This document shows, piece by piece, positions 44,579 through 55,689 of a stretch of 64,000 nucleotides of DNA (positions are counted from its first letter, which is position 1; the number at the start of each line of letters is the position of its first letter). This DNA is from Symsagittifera roscoffensis (Eukaryota; Xenacoelomorpha; Acoela; Convolutidae), in the NCBI RefSeq assembly GCF_963678635.1, contig NC_087062.1:53514473-53578472 (forward strand). Reading direction: 5' to 3'. The position numbers and the translations under genes are program-made. Below the pieces are notes generated by a model that was not told where the DNA came from, did not search any database, and saw nothing but the letters and a program-made list of their open reading frames with translations.

Positions 44579-46660
44579 GATCTTACAAAAGGCTTTTATT
44601 AGTCCCATACCTATGATTCAAAATAAGACAAAAACATTCAGTTTTACTCAAATAACCCGGGTTGACCTCCATAATTCGGAAATGCTTATCTAACAACTCC
44701 ATACACCGAAAATGCTTACCATACAATTCCATACATCCAATGTATGGAAAAATGTTATTCGTAAAATTTTCATACAATTTCAAAAAATCATTGAAAAATT
44801 TCGGAATTAGTTTCTGCGGCTATTTGAATCAAATAAAACACTCTGAAGATGAAAAAAGAAATTTTTTTTGGATATAAATGGTTATCATATGTGAAAATTG
44901 TAGGACTAGCATTGTTTTCATAAAGTAAAACAGAAATTGCCCGAAATCTTTTTTTTTTGCTTTATTTTCAAACGCAAATCGAAATTTGTACTCAAGCAAG
45001 CATTTTCCAAAAAAAAGAATTTGTATCCAATTTCATTTTTTTGTCTACACAACGAATAGAATTTTTTCCCGTTTCTCTGGATAATTTTTTTCTAACAGAC
45101 TAAAAACTCCCTTTTTAGTCTGGCATGTTTATATATGCCTTGATTAATGTCTGATAATTTGCCAAATTCTAATTTTCCACGCAAAGTCAGTTACAACAAA
45201 TAATTGTTAGACTGGTTTGACTGATATGTCATTATAACACCCTTTTAGTCGTGAATCGAACACATTGAAAAAAAATTCAGACGACTTTCTCGACATCATT
45301 GTTGAGAAAAACCGGTTTGATATTTTGGCTTTTCCACCCAATTTGAGCAAATGAAACGAGCGATCATTGCTTATGCTTAATTTAAGTCTTTTAGATAAAT
45401 TTATTTTGTTCAATTTTAGTTTTAATTAGGTAAATTTCTTAATGCCATTTTGAAAATCAAAATTTCAGAAATGCAAAAAAAATCTGCAAAAAAAAAACAA
45501 AAACTGTGTGATTAGTAATTTTTTAGTCAGTTTCCTTCACTTAATGTTGTCCGATTCGCCTATTTTATTACCACTGTGAAAGGTATCTAATTTTTAGTTT
45601 TTTTTCAGATCCCTTTATCAGGCCACGCAGAAAAAACGGCACCTATTTGAAAACAACACTTTGTGTGTGCGTTCTTTAAATATTATGATCGGAACATTCT
45701 GCTGTGCTCTTTCCACAATTAATGACTATCTTTTTCTTGCTTTCTATGACTTAAGTTATATAAGACTGAAACAAACAAAAAATCTTTAAATTTAGATTGA
45801 TTCGATTGTGGGAGTGACTATCAAGTCCCCTGCGGTCAATCATTCTGACCCAAACCTCTTTTTAAGAGTTAAACCTCTTCCTGTCAAAATGAAAATAGTG
45901 TTTCAGAAATTCTCGCTCTTTGAAATCAACATAAAACGATTGAAATAGCCTCATTTTGATACTCAACTTCACCCTTTCGAAGCGTTGCTAGAAGTATCTG
46001 ACATAGAATTACAATTTTTGCCATTAACATAGCTCCATCCTACCACTTGAGAACAAAATGTTTTCGAATCACTTCAATCAATCTAAACATAAAAAAACTG
46101 TGAGTCATTTCAACCCACCCGGATTGACCAAAGTGGATAAAAATTTATTCTTCTGAGAAAAAAATATCGATTGTAGGCGATTTTTATCAAAGTTTGTTTT
46201 AAAAAAGTGAAATATAGATTAAAATTATGTAAAGACCAAATAAAATTCTTTTTTTTTGGCGTATTTTCTGCTCAATGTTTTTCTATTTGACTTGATTAGT
46301 CAAAGGCTATTAAATTCTTTAATCTTTATCGAACTGTTTAGATTTTGACTGCATTCTTGATTAATTTTTTCTGTTTTTCCGATTCTGTTCTTTTTTTTCA
46401 CAAAGTGAGACTGATCATTTAAATCAAGATAAAAAATAAAAATAAAAATTGGCCTCAACTGTATACAAAAAAGTTCAATTTTTTCAAAATAAGCGAAGAA
46501 AATTACGATGACAAAAGGTAGTTGCTGTGCAGGTAGCTGGGGAAGATACAGTCACCGTTGATTTTTCGTGCAAAAAAACAAACAGCAAAAAACTGCAATG
46601 TTGAAGTTAAAAAGGACAATTGTTTTTTTACATATTGTTGTTGTTTTCTCGATGGGTTTT
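44579..46660 (+). repeat. Tandem array, copy 2 (2082 bp)
   Basis: It has the same start as copy 1. It holds the 588-bp block at 46031-46618, then jumps at GATGGGTTTT into CAAAAAATCATTG of copy 3. It therefore lacks the last roughly 650 bp of the unit, and copy 3 lacks the first roughly 200 bp. This is one deletion spanning the junction. Confidence 0.88.
46031..46618. mobile_element. 588-bp block present in array copies 2 and 3 only
   Basis: It runs from AGCTCCATCCTACCACTTGA to AAAAAGGACAAT. Near its right end GTAGTTGCTGTGCAGGTAGC resembles an inverted family B hairpin end. It is either an insertion that was then amplified or a block deleted from copy 1. The second example is at 47926-48513. 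Confidence 0.6.
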
Positions 46661-49190
46661 CAAAAAATCATTGAAAAATTTTGGAATTAGTTTCTGCGGC
46701 TATTTGAATCAAATAAAACACTCTGAAGATGAAAAGAAATTTTTTTTTGGATATAAATGGTTATCATATGTGAAAATTGTAGGACTAGCATTGTTTTCAT
46801 GAAGTAAAACAGAAATTACCCGAAATCTTTTTTTTTGCTTTATTTTCAAACGCAAATCGAAATTTGTACTCAAGCAAGCATTTTCCAAAAAAATGAATTT
46901 GTATCCAATTTCATTTTTTGTCTGCATAAAGTAGTCCTAGATACACAACGAATATAATTTTTTCCCGTTTCTCTGGATAATTTTTTTCTAACAGGCTAAA
47001 AACTCTCTTTTTAGTCTGGCATGTTTATATATGCCTTGATTAATGTCTGATGATTTGCCAAATTCTAATTTTTCACGCAAAGTCAGTTACAACAAAAAAT
47101 TGTTAGACTAGTTTGACTGATGTGTCATTATAACACCCTTTTAGTCGTGAATCAAACACATTGAAAAAAAATTAAGACGATTTTCTCGACATCATTGTCG
47201 AGAAAAACCGGTTTGATATTTTGGCTTTTCCGCCCAATTTGAGCAAATGAAGCGAGCGATCATTGCTTATGCTTAATTTAAGTCTTTTAGATAAATTTAT
47301 TTTATTCAACTTTAGTTTTAATTAGGTAAATTTCTTAGTGCCATTTTGAAAATCAAAAATTCAGAAATGCAAAAAAAATCTGCAAAAAAAACAAAAACTG
47401 TGTGATTAGTAATTTTTTAGTCAGTTTCCTTCACTTAATGTTGTCCGATTCGCCTATTTTATTACCACTGTGAAAGGTATCTAATTTTTAGTTTTTTTTT
47501 CAGATCCCTTTATCAGGCCACGCAGAAAAAACGGCACCTATTTGAAAACAACACTTTGTGTGTGCGTTCTTTAAATATTATGATCGGAACATTCTGCTGT
47601 GCTCTTTCCACAATTAATGACTATCTTTTTCTTGCTTTCTATGACTTAAGTTATATAAGACTGAAACAAACAAAAAATCTTAAAATTTAGATTGATTCGA
47701 TTGTGGGAGTGACTATCAAGTCCCCTGCGGTCAATCATTCTGACCCAAACCTCTTTTTAAGAGTTAAACCTCTTCCTGTCAAAATGAAAATAGTGTTTCA
47801 GAAATTCTCGCTCTTTGAAATCTACATAAAACGATTGAAATAGCCTCATTTTGATACTCAACTTCGCCCTTTCGAAGCGTTGCTAGAAGTATCTGACATA
47901 GAATTACAATTTTTGCCATTAACATAGCTCCATCCTACCACTTGAGAACAAAATGTTTTCGAATCACTTCAATCAATCTAAACATAAAAAAACTGTGAGT
48001 CATTTCAACCCACCCGGATTGACCAAAGTGGATAAAAATTTATTCTTCTGAGAAAAAAATATCGATTGTAGGCGATTTTTATCAAAGTTTGTTTTAAAAA
48101 AGTAAAATATAGATTAAAATTATGTAAAGACCAAATAAAATTCTTTTTTTTTGGCGTATTTTCTGCTCAATGTTTTTCTGTTTGAATTGATTAGTCAAAG
48201 GCTATTAAATTCTTTATTCTTTATCGAACTGTTTAGATTTTGACTGCATTCTTGATTAACTTTTTCTGTTTTTCCGATTCTGTTCTTTTTTTTCACAAAG
48301 TGAGACTGATCATATAAATCAAGATAAAAAATAAAAATAAAAATTGGCCTCAACTGTATACAAAAAAGTTCAATTTTTTCAAAATAAGCGAAGAAAATTA
48401 CGATGACAAAAGGTAGTTGCTGTGCAGGTAGCTGGGGAAGATACAGTCACCGTTGATTTTTCTTGCAAAATGACAAACAGCAAAAAACTGCAATGTTGAA
48501 GTTAAAAAGGACAATTTTTTTTTACATATTGTTGTTGTTTTCTCGATGGGTTTGTTGATATTTTGTTTATGCTTCCTTTCTTCTTTTATTGACATTGCTG
48601 CAAACTTTTGGAAAATAGTTTTTACCTCATCTGGTTTTATTTTCCAAAATAGTATGCATCAAAATTGGTTGTGAATGATTTCCAACTGAGTAAAATGGAT
48701 TTTTGAGAATTTTTTTGCAATCGATTTTATAACCCATTTAGAACAGATCATACACAAACTTAATACAATAATACAAGTTGTATAAAATAAACAAAGATTA
48801 CTGGTTACTGTGGAAAAAGCCCAAAATTTTCCTTCCACACTGGTCGAAAAAAACATTCAAAGAAAAAATGTCTAATTTGAAGAAAAACTTTTTTCGAAAC
48901 TTTATACGAATAATTTAAAGTTTATTTTCCAAAAAATCCGGTTTTTATTTCAAGAAAAGCAGTTAAACGTAATAAAAAAATACTGAAATGAGAGGTAGTA
49001 ATGTAGTTTAAACAAAAATGATTCTATACTTCTGTTTTTGATCTTACCACTGATGCGGGAGAGGAACATCATCTTCGGGTGTGTTTTAGTTTTTTCTACG
49101 CAAAGTCAGGTACCACAATTAATTATTAATCAATTAATCACTGACATAATTCAATTTTATTCTAATTCGAGCGAGTAACGCGAGCGAGTA
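46661..49190 (+). repeat. Tandem array, copy 3 (2530 bp)
   Basis: It starts internally at CAAAAAATCATTGAAAAA, contains the 588-bp block at 47926-48513 and the unit's right part (48530-49190), which copy 1 also has at 43905-44578. Confidence 0.88.
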
Positions 49191-49804
49191 GATCTTACAA
49201 AAGGCTTTTATTAGTCCCATACCTATGATTCAAAATAAGACAAAAACATTCAGTTTTACTCAAATAACCCGGGTTGACCTCCATAATTCGGAAATGCTTA
49301 TCTAACAACTCCATACACCGAAAATGCTTACCATACAATTCCATACATCCAATGTATGGAAAAATGTTATTCGTACAATTTTCATACAATTTCAAAAAAT
49401 CATTGAAAAATTTTGGAATTAGTTTCTGCGGCTATTTGAATCAAATAAAACACTCTGAAGATGAAAAAAGAAATTTTTTTTTGGATATAAATGGTTATCA
49501 TATGTGAAAATTGTAGGACTAGCATTGTTTTCATGAAGTAAAACAGAAATTGCCCGAAATCTTTTTTTTGCTTTATTTTCAAACGCAAATCGAAATTTGT
49601 ACTCAAGCAAGCATTTTCCAAAAAACGAATTTGTATCCAATTTCATTTTTTTGTCTGCATAAAGTAGTCCTAGATACACAACGAATAGAATTTTTTCCCG
49701 TTTCTCTGGATAATTTTTTTCTAACAGGCTAAAAACTCCCTTTTTAGTCTGGCATGTTTATATATGCCTTGATTAATGTCTGATAATTTGGCAAATTCTA
49801 ATTT
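49191..49804 (+). repeat. Tandem array, copy 4 (partial, 614 bp)
   Basis: It starts GATCTTACAAAAGGC like copies 1 and 2 and stops after GGCAAATTCTAATTT, where the sequence becomes unique. Confidence 0.9.
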
Positions 49805-51394
49805 GAAAAATAATCATCTTAGAAAATTTTTGCCAAATTGTAAAAGTTTGATGCTTTCAGTATATGATTTGTGAAAAGAGCTCTTACACAATTCAGGTCG
49901 TTTCCAATGCATTGTAAGTGCTAGACGATCAACCCTTTGGTGACTCTAGTTTTGAGTAAAACATGGGTTTAGTCACTTGTGTTCGATCAAGAACATACGC
50001 CAAAAATTTTGAGAAACAAAATTTTAAGAAAATCATTTTTTTGGTTTATGAAAGAATGTTCATTCTACAATTTCGATCTATGAAGTAATGCTTATCTTAG
50101 AGCTTTCTTAATATTTTCTGTATCTATGGAATAGTACAAAATTGTATGATAAGCATTTTTGGTCAACTCGGGAAAATAGTTTTCAAAAAATTTTAGTGCC
50201 TTTTTCAGAAGAAGTGTGTAATAAGTCTTAGTAAATCTGTTTAAAATTTGCTTGTTTTTCATTTCGTTTTTTTGAGAACTGTTCGTTCAGATAATAACAG
50301 CTTATCGCAAATATAAATTAAAATTTTAAATATGAAACTTAAAATGTTTAAAAATAAACGAAATTACAAATTTCGAAAAATATAAAACTTATAAAAAAGA
50401 GCAATCAACTATCCTTGTTTTTGTTTAAATACACAGTATTTTTTTTAAAAAATTGTCTCTGCGGGGGGGGGGGGCTGTTCTAAATATGATATTACTTACC
50501 AGCTGTGATACTTTGCTGGCAGACGTTGGAACATTTTAGTTCGATTCAAATTTGTAAAAAATTTTGGTCCAATTTTTTTGTTCAATTTTTTTTCTAGTTC
50601 TAGACAAGTAATTGATTAAAAAATAAAAACTAATTTTTCGATGGGACTAAGTTGTAACACGATTCATTGCAATCAATCTAAGTGGTCATGTTCGTAGTAA
50701 AAAAGCTACTAATGTGTGTAAATGAGTAAAAAAAAAACAAGACTTCACAAATAAGTCTGAAACAAATGACGCTCATACGTTTAAAGTTAATGCAATTAGA
50801 ATCGATATATTGAATGAATGTGAGCTAAACATATGCCACTAAAACCACATGAATCGAATATGCGTTTTGTGTTTTTTCTCTATTTATACCATCGTATCAC
50901 TTTGAATATGGAGCGTTTTTTGCAGTGAAATGTCATTATTTTGTAGTAATTTGACTGAGAAGTCGAATAAAAATAGTTGAACAAAGAAGCAATTCAACAC
51001 CTGGAGAAAAATATGAGAGGAGATTATAAAATGTAGAGCAGCAAAGAACAGGAAAATGACACTTGTTTTAGAAATGGAACACTGAAAAACAACAGAAGGC
51101 GACTTCTATAGCATTTTATCGGGCTTTTTAATCTAGGAGGCAAAAAATTGTTCAATGAAGTTGTTTCTTTAATTGCTTTTCTGCCTTTTTATCTTCGGTT
51201 GTGATTTTGCTTGAAGCGCAGCGGCAAAAAATCAATTATTGACAAGCATCGTCCAGACAAAGTAGGTCATAAAGCTTATCTGGAAATATTAATTGTATGC
51301 GGAATTTATGCGGATTAAATAGTGTGTCTGTAATATGCTTCCAATGGTATCAAAGCTCGCAATGGAGCGAGTCAAATTTGATAATATATCTCAC

Positions 51395-51700
51395 AGGTAT
51401 TAAAAAGAAAAAAAAGTAAAATGAAGAGAGAAAAAGTAAAATAAAGAGGTAAGAACTTTCAAAGTAAAGACACGTAACATTATGGCGGCGACGTTGTATA
51501 GCCCCAATTACTTTCACAGCTTTGATTGCGATACCATAATTCAAAAACACATTCTGTGATAAAAGGGTTATAATGTCTCCTCGGTATTGCAGAAGACGAA
51601 TAAAGAACGGAAGCGAGCCGTGCAAATATAAGAAAGCTCGAACATCCGAAACACTAAATCAAAAAGTTGAGTTCATGAAGACAGTACGCAAGACCTGAAG
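51395..51700 (-). CDS. Coding-like block, strand uncertain
   Basis: On the minus strand, after acceptor TTTTTGATTTAG (AG at about 51652), a frame reads SVSDVRAFLYLHGSLPFFIR, then QYRGDIITLL and NYGIAIKAVK, up to a possible donor AAA|gtaatt near 51512. It is leucine-rich like a helical-repeat protein. On the plus strand, ATG at 51573 opens MSPRYCRRRIKNGSEPC, ending at TGA 51696-51698. Composition is distinctly more balanced than the flanks. No homology is recognised on either strand. Confidence 0.22.
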
Positions 51701-52451
51701 CAGATGTCTGTTTTCAAAAGCAAAATACTTTAATAAAAAAAAATTGATTTGTTTGAATTTTTTAGGCTTTTTCGAAGCTATTTTACCCGAGTTTCGATCG
51801 CAATTATAGTTATTTATAGTTTTCTCTTAAGACTTAGGTTAAACTAATATTAGCCGGATAAGAAAGCAACAAGCAGCGGGGGGTCGGAACCAAGTCGCAT
51901 TAACACAGTTGCGAGGGAGTTCTCAGGACGTGTATATGAGGTCTCTAAACAGCAAGAGATAGTGAGTGAACCATTCCAGTAGTACCAACAGATTGTAACT
52001 AGAAGAAAATGGAATCAGACAGTTACTTCCAACGGTTTAATAACCATTGGCTAGTTATAATAGCTTCCTGGTTATAGCTACATGCCAGTAGTCCTTCTGG
52101 GTTAATGTGTACTGGGATTTGGGCTAATATTGAAATTGAGATTCTTTTGGTTAGTTACAATTTTGCGAGTGAACCGAGAACTCCAGTGTGAATAAATTAG
52201 ATAAGTATGCAACTGTTTTGACAATAACCACCGCTGCGATAGAGTTATAACTCATTTTTCTTGTATAAAAAGGGCTCCATTTTGAACGTTTTACTCTTTG
52301 TCTCGAATAGGGTAAGAAAAATTTGCCTCAAAAAGGATATAATTTAGTTCCCTTATTAATCCTCATAGATTATCAAGAACTGACATATATTAGCTCAAAG
52401 GTTGGGTTATAAAGTCATTAAGGTAACGCTGATATTAAAATTCATACTAAA

Positions 52452-52855
52452 ACAAAAGGGCAAACTCGTATCAGGGCAAAGCCTTGAATGTTTCGGCTGC
52501 CACTAAGATAACTCATCTTTCGAAGAAGTGTTAAAATTGGGAAATTGGAAGGTGAACACTGAAATGCTTTCTGAACTGGATTAAATAGTCTATTTATTAC
52601 GCGTTAATAGAACGATACATATCGTACTTTAACCGTCCCAAGTTAACCGACCTTGCAATTCTCAAACCGCCATTAACTTAGCAAAACAATCAAATATTAA
52701 AAAATAAATTGTTTTACAAATTGAACCAAGAGTGTCAATACCTCTTAGAAAATTTTAGAACCTCTCTTTAAAACTGCTAGATTAGAAGTCGTTATTTGTC
52801 TACAGAAAAAAAACACTATCTCAATTATTTCATCATTTCTTCCAAATCCGGAATT
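52452..52855 (-). mobile_element. Hairpin-ended element, family A (diverged)
   Basis: It starts GCAAACTCGTATCAGGGCAA then GCCTTGAATGTTTCGGC and ends TTTCTTCCAAATCCGGAA. Interior blocks are in the usual order. Confidence 0.5.
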
Positions 52856-52856
52856 T

Positions 52857-52900
52857 TAAGACTTCTCGTATCAAGGCGAAGCCCGGGTTGGAGTCCCACC
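52857..52900 (-). repeat. Family A hairpin-end fragment
   Basis: AAGACTTCTCGTATCAAGGC then GAAGCCCGGG is the hairpin end of another family A copy, starting directly after the previous one and cut short. Unrelated DNA follows to about 53340. Confidence 0.5.
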
Positions 52901-53344
52901 GTTAATTATTGCCTTTTCAGTAGTACCCTAATGGTCACTACTTCCTAGCGGTGATTCATGTATAATTCAGAGTTTGTTTCGCATTGCTAAATCTGCGATT
53001 TTTCAGAGCTATTTCAGTACTGATTCCAAAGAAAATCAGCGCTGAAATTTCTAGCAATTCTAGAAGCTTTTAAATGAGAGTGTGAACTATTAGACCCTAT
53101 AACTATATAATATACCAAAATTCGTGGAGCAGAGGTAACATACAAGACTCTAAGCTAATGGTTGCGGAATCCAACCTCGGTAGGTCAATTTTTAAACTCA
53201 TTTCATAGGTTTTTATTGCTGTTTCATTGCCAAAAGATAGCCAAATTAGCAATCTTTGTGACAATTAACATCGATAAAAATTCATCAGTGGCAATCGCTG
53301 TTTTTTTAAAAACTTTTTTATTACTAATTTTCAATGTGAACTCA

Positions 53345-53916
53345 GCCCGGGAGCCCTGATTGTTGATTGTTCCGACTGCCCTCTAACGCCAATCAAAACT
53401 TTCTTGGTTGAAAAAACGGAAAATCTAAGTTTTGTCTAAAAATTTTATGTCTTAATTTTTATCCTCCCACACGCTATACAAAATAAAAAGTGATATGTTC
53501 TAGCCTGAGTAGAAAACTCACATTGCTTTCCTCGGCTCATTTTGGAATGATTTAGGTTGCCTTTTACTCATTAATAGGGTGAAATATATCGCTTTTTTTC
53601 TCAAATTGGATTTTAGTTGTCAAAGTTGTCCATTCAAACACTCATAACTTGGTGAAAACTGACCAGGAAGAAAAACCCTTTTACTCATGAGCGGTGGATA
53701 TCAATATTTTACAAGCTGCAAAAAATTGTTCAAAATTGCTAGTTGAAAATTCGACAATTGTCTGAAAAAAACTCGTCAGAAAAACGTTGTTCAGACATTT
53801 TTAGAACTGGAACCACTAGAATGCACGTTTAAAAAAATCTGGTTAAAAGTTTGATTTTTTTTGGAGAAAAAATCACCGCGAGCAGAAAGATTTCATCAAT
53901 TTCTTCAAAATCTGAT
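53345..53916 (-). mobile_element. Family A element ending in the palindrome
   Basis: It starts near GGGAGCCCTGATTG with TTGTTCCGACTGCC, then 'cccacacgctatac', 'cactcataacttggtg' and 'gttgaaaattcgacaattgtctg'. Its far end (CGCGAGCAGAAAGATTTC and on) forms the left arm of the palindrome at 53828-54026. Confidence 0.5.
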
Positions 53917-54026
53917 AAAAATTTTTTTTTTTTTTAAATCAGATTTTGAAGAAATTGATGAAATCTTTCTGCTCGCGGTGGTTTTTTCTCTAAAAAAATT
54001 CAAACTTTTAACCGGATTTTTTTAAA
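53828..54026. repeat. Palindrome with 89-bp arms and 21-base loop
   Basis: The arm 53828-53916 is matched in reverse complement by 53938-54026 with only a few differences. The loop 53917-53937 is A5-T14-AA. The arms are the outer end of a family A element (ACCGCGAGCAGAAAGATTTC) repeated head to head. The transcript would fold into a long hairpin. Confidence 0.9.
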
Positions 54027-54565
54027 AAAAAATTCGGGAAAAATTGACCTCGCTAATTTGATTTTCATGCTTTGATCAAAATAAATTTGAGAAAAATCAA
54101 ATAGTTGTAACAATAGCTCTTAGTGTTTTTGAAATGTGTTAGAAATGATTACTATAGAGCTCAATTCTGTAGAAAACAGCAACTAAAATTTGCAATTCGC
54201 TAAACGTATGATTGTAACCAACATAAACAAGACAGTCAGAAGAACTTTTTTGTTGAGGGACAGAACTTGTTTTATTTTCCTTATTTCCATTGAATGGAGC
54301 AACTTGTAACTGTTATATTTCGACCGCGTAAAATATTGCTCAATTTTTATACCTCTACTTCTTTGAAGACTTAATGCTGAAGAACAGTAGCTAATATGGT
54401 CTCAATATCACTTCAGATTAGAAAGCGTGGAGACCGAATTGTTTGTGATTTGGAGCGTAGTTAGTAATCGATCTTTACACGCCACAACGCACGCCATTTC
54501 ACCTGTTATATCTGCTTAAGAATTATTCAAATTACTTACCAAGTAGACGCTGAAGCGATAAAAAT

Positions 54566-54799
54566 TTGCTCCAAGGCGTTCTTAACAATTGGTTAGTTTC
54601 AATCAGGGAGGGGGTTCACGTTTTATGGGCGAGTAAAGATGTTTTCATGGATTTTAGGAAGTCTCTAATTCGTAGTGAATTGCCTTGTCAACCCAATTTA
54701 ATTCTGCAAATTATTCTACAACGTACCTCAAAAAGCAAAAGAGAATTTATGAAAATGCGGATGAAGTTTCTAGTTGCAGAAAATGGTCAGACAAGTTGA
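54566..54799 (+). CDS. Open frame of uncertain status
   Basis: A 77-codon plus-strand frame (VLNNWLVSIREGVHVLWAS ... KREFMKMRMKFLVAENGQTS) lies in AT-rich DNA. It has mixed composition and no recognised domain. It may be chance or a transposon remnant. Confidence 0.12.
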   Translation: MLQGVLNNWLVSIREGVHVLWASKDVFMDFRKSLIRSELPCQPNLILQIILQRTSKSKREFMKMRMKFLVAENGQTS

Positions 54800-55374
54800 A
54801 TAAGTGAAAATAAGATGGCAACAAGTGTCAAGCTGAAAAAATTCAGTCAAGTGAAGAGTAAAAAAAATTTGAAAATTGTCGGTGTCTTAAAGTTTGTGAA
54901 ATATTTCTTGTTGCGAGTTGACGCGGCACCGTAAGAACTGTTGTTGTTATTCCAGAAAAATTTCCACAATTTCAAAAAAAAACTTCGGAAAACTAACGAC
55001 ATTTATAGCTTTTAACAAATTTATTGAAAAACGTTTTAAATTTTTGATATTAATCTGAGCTTCAATCCGAAACTAATTAGAAATAGTTCTTTGAATTTTC
55101 GTGCTTGCCTTTTTGTCGGCATTTAAAGTGTTCTTTTCTATTGAGAAAATGCATGTCAGGTTGCCCTTGAATGAAAAATGTTTTTAAGCTACGGGCTTGA
55201 AGTTATTAAAAAAACTGACCTCTGAATAAGCGCAATCATTTTGTTTCACTCTTTTGCAGTTTTGACGTGTTTTCTAAATTCGCTTGTATTTTCATCTCTA
55301 TTTCATTGTCTCAAGGTCGGAACTATTTCAGAATTTTAACAAGTTGTCCGATAAATTAGTTTTATGCTATACAA

Positions 55375-55689
55375 GGGCAAAGCTTTTTACCAGACCGGCT
55401 TTTTACCAGACCGACGTTTTACCCGAACACAATGCAATAATTCAGATAAGATAAGTTTAAATAAGTGGAAAAGGAAGCTTGAAAAGGAAACGTTTGAAAA
55501 AGAAATAGGTTGGGAAAGGAAGCGGCTAGAACAAAAAAAATTCACTGAGAAACCGTGAAATCATTGTCTTTAACCAGACTAATTGGCGTCATTACATCTG
55601 TCAACGAAGATTATTTATCAAGCCTGGTAAAAAGTCCATGCTACAACTCTTCTGGTAAAAGGTCGGTCTGGTAAAAGGTCGATCTCCGT
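55375..55689. mobile_element. TIR element with iterated ends, 315 bp
   Basis: The left end repeats the motif TTTTTACCAGACCG twice and then GTTTTACC (55384-55421). The right end carries the inverse, CTGGTAAAAGGTCGGTC then TGGTAAAAGGTCGATC (55651-55684). TATACAA flanks both sides (55368-55374 and 55690-55696) and may be a target duplication. It is non-coding; a 64-codon frame across the left half is incidental. Confidence 0.62.

Noticed and set aside
42349-49804. Repeated 60-77-codon frames in the tandem array
   Set aside because: They recur only because the DNA is repeated; frames shift at homopolymers between copies.
55364-55558. 64-codon frame with KWKRKLEKETFEKEIGWERKR
   Set aside because: It starts in the iterated inverted end of a TIR element; the charged tail is from an A-rich purine stretch.
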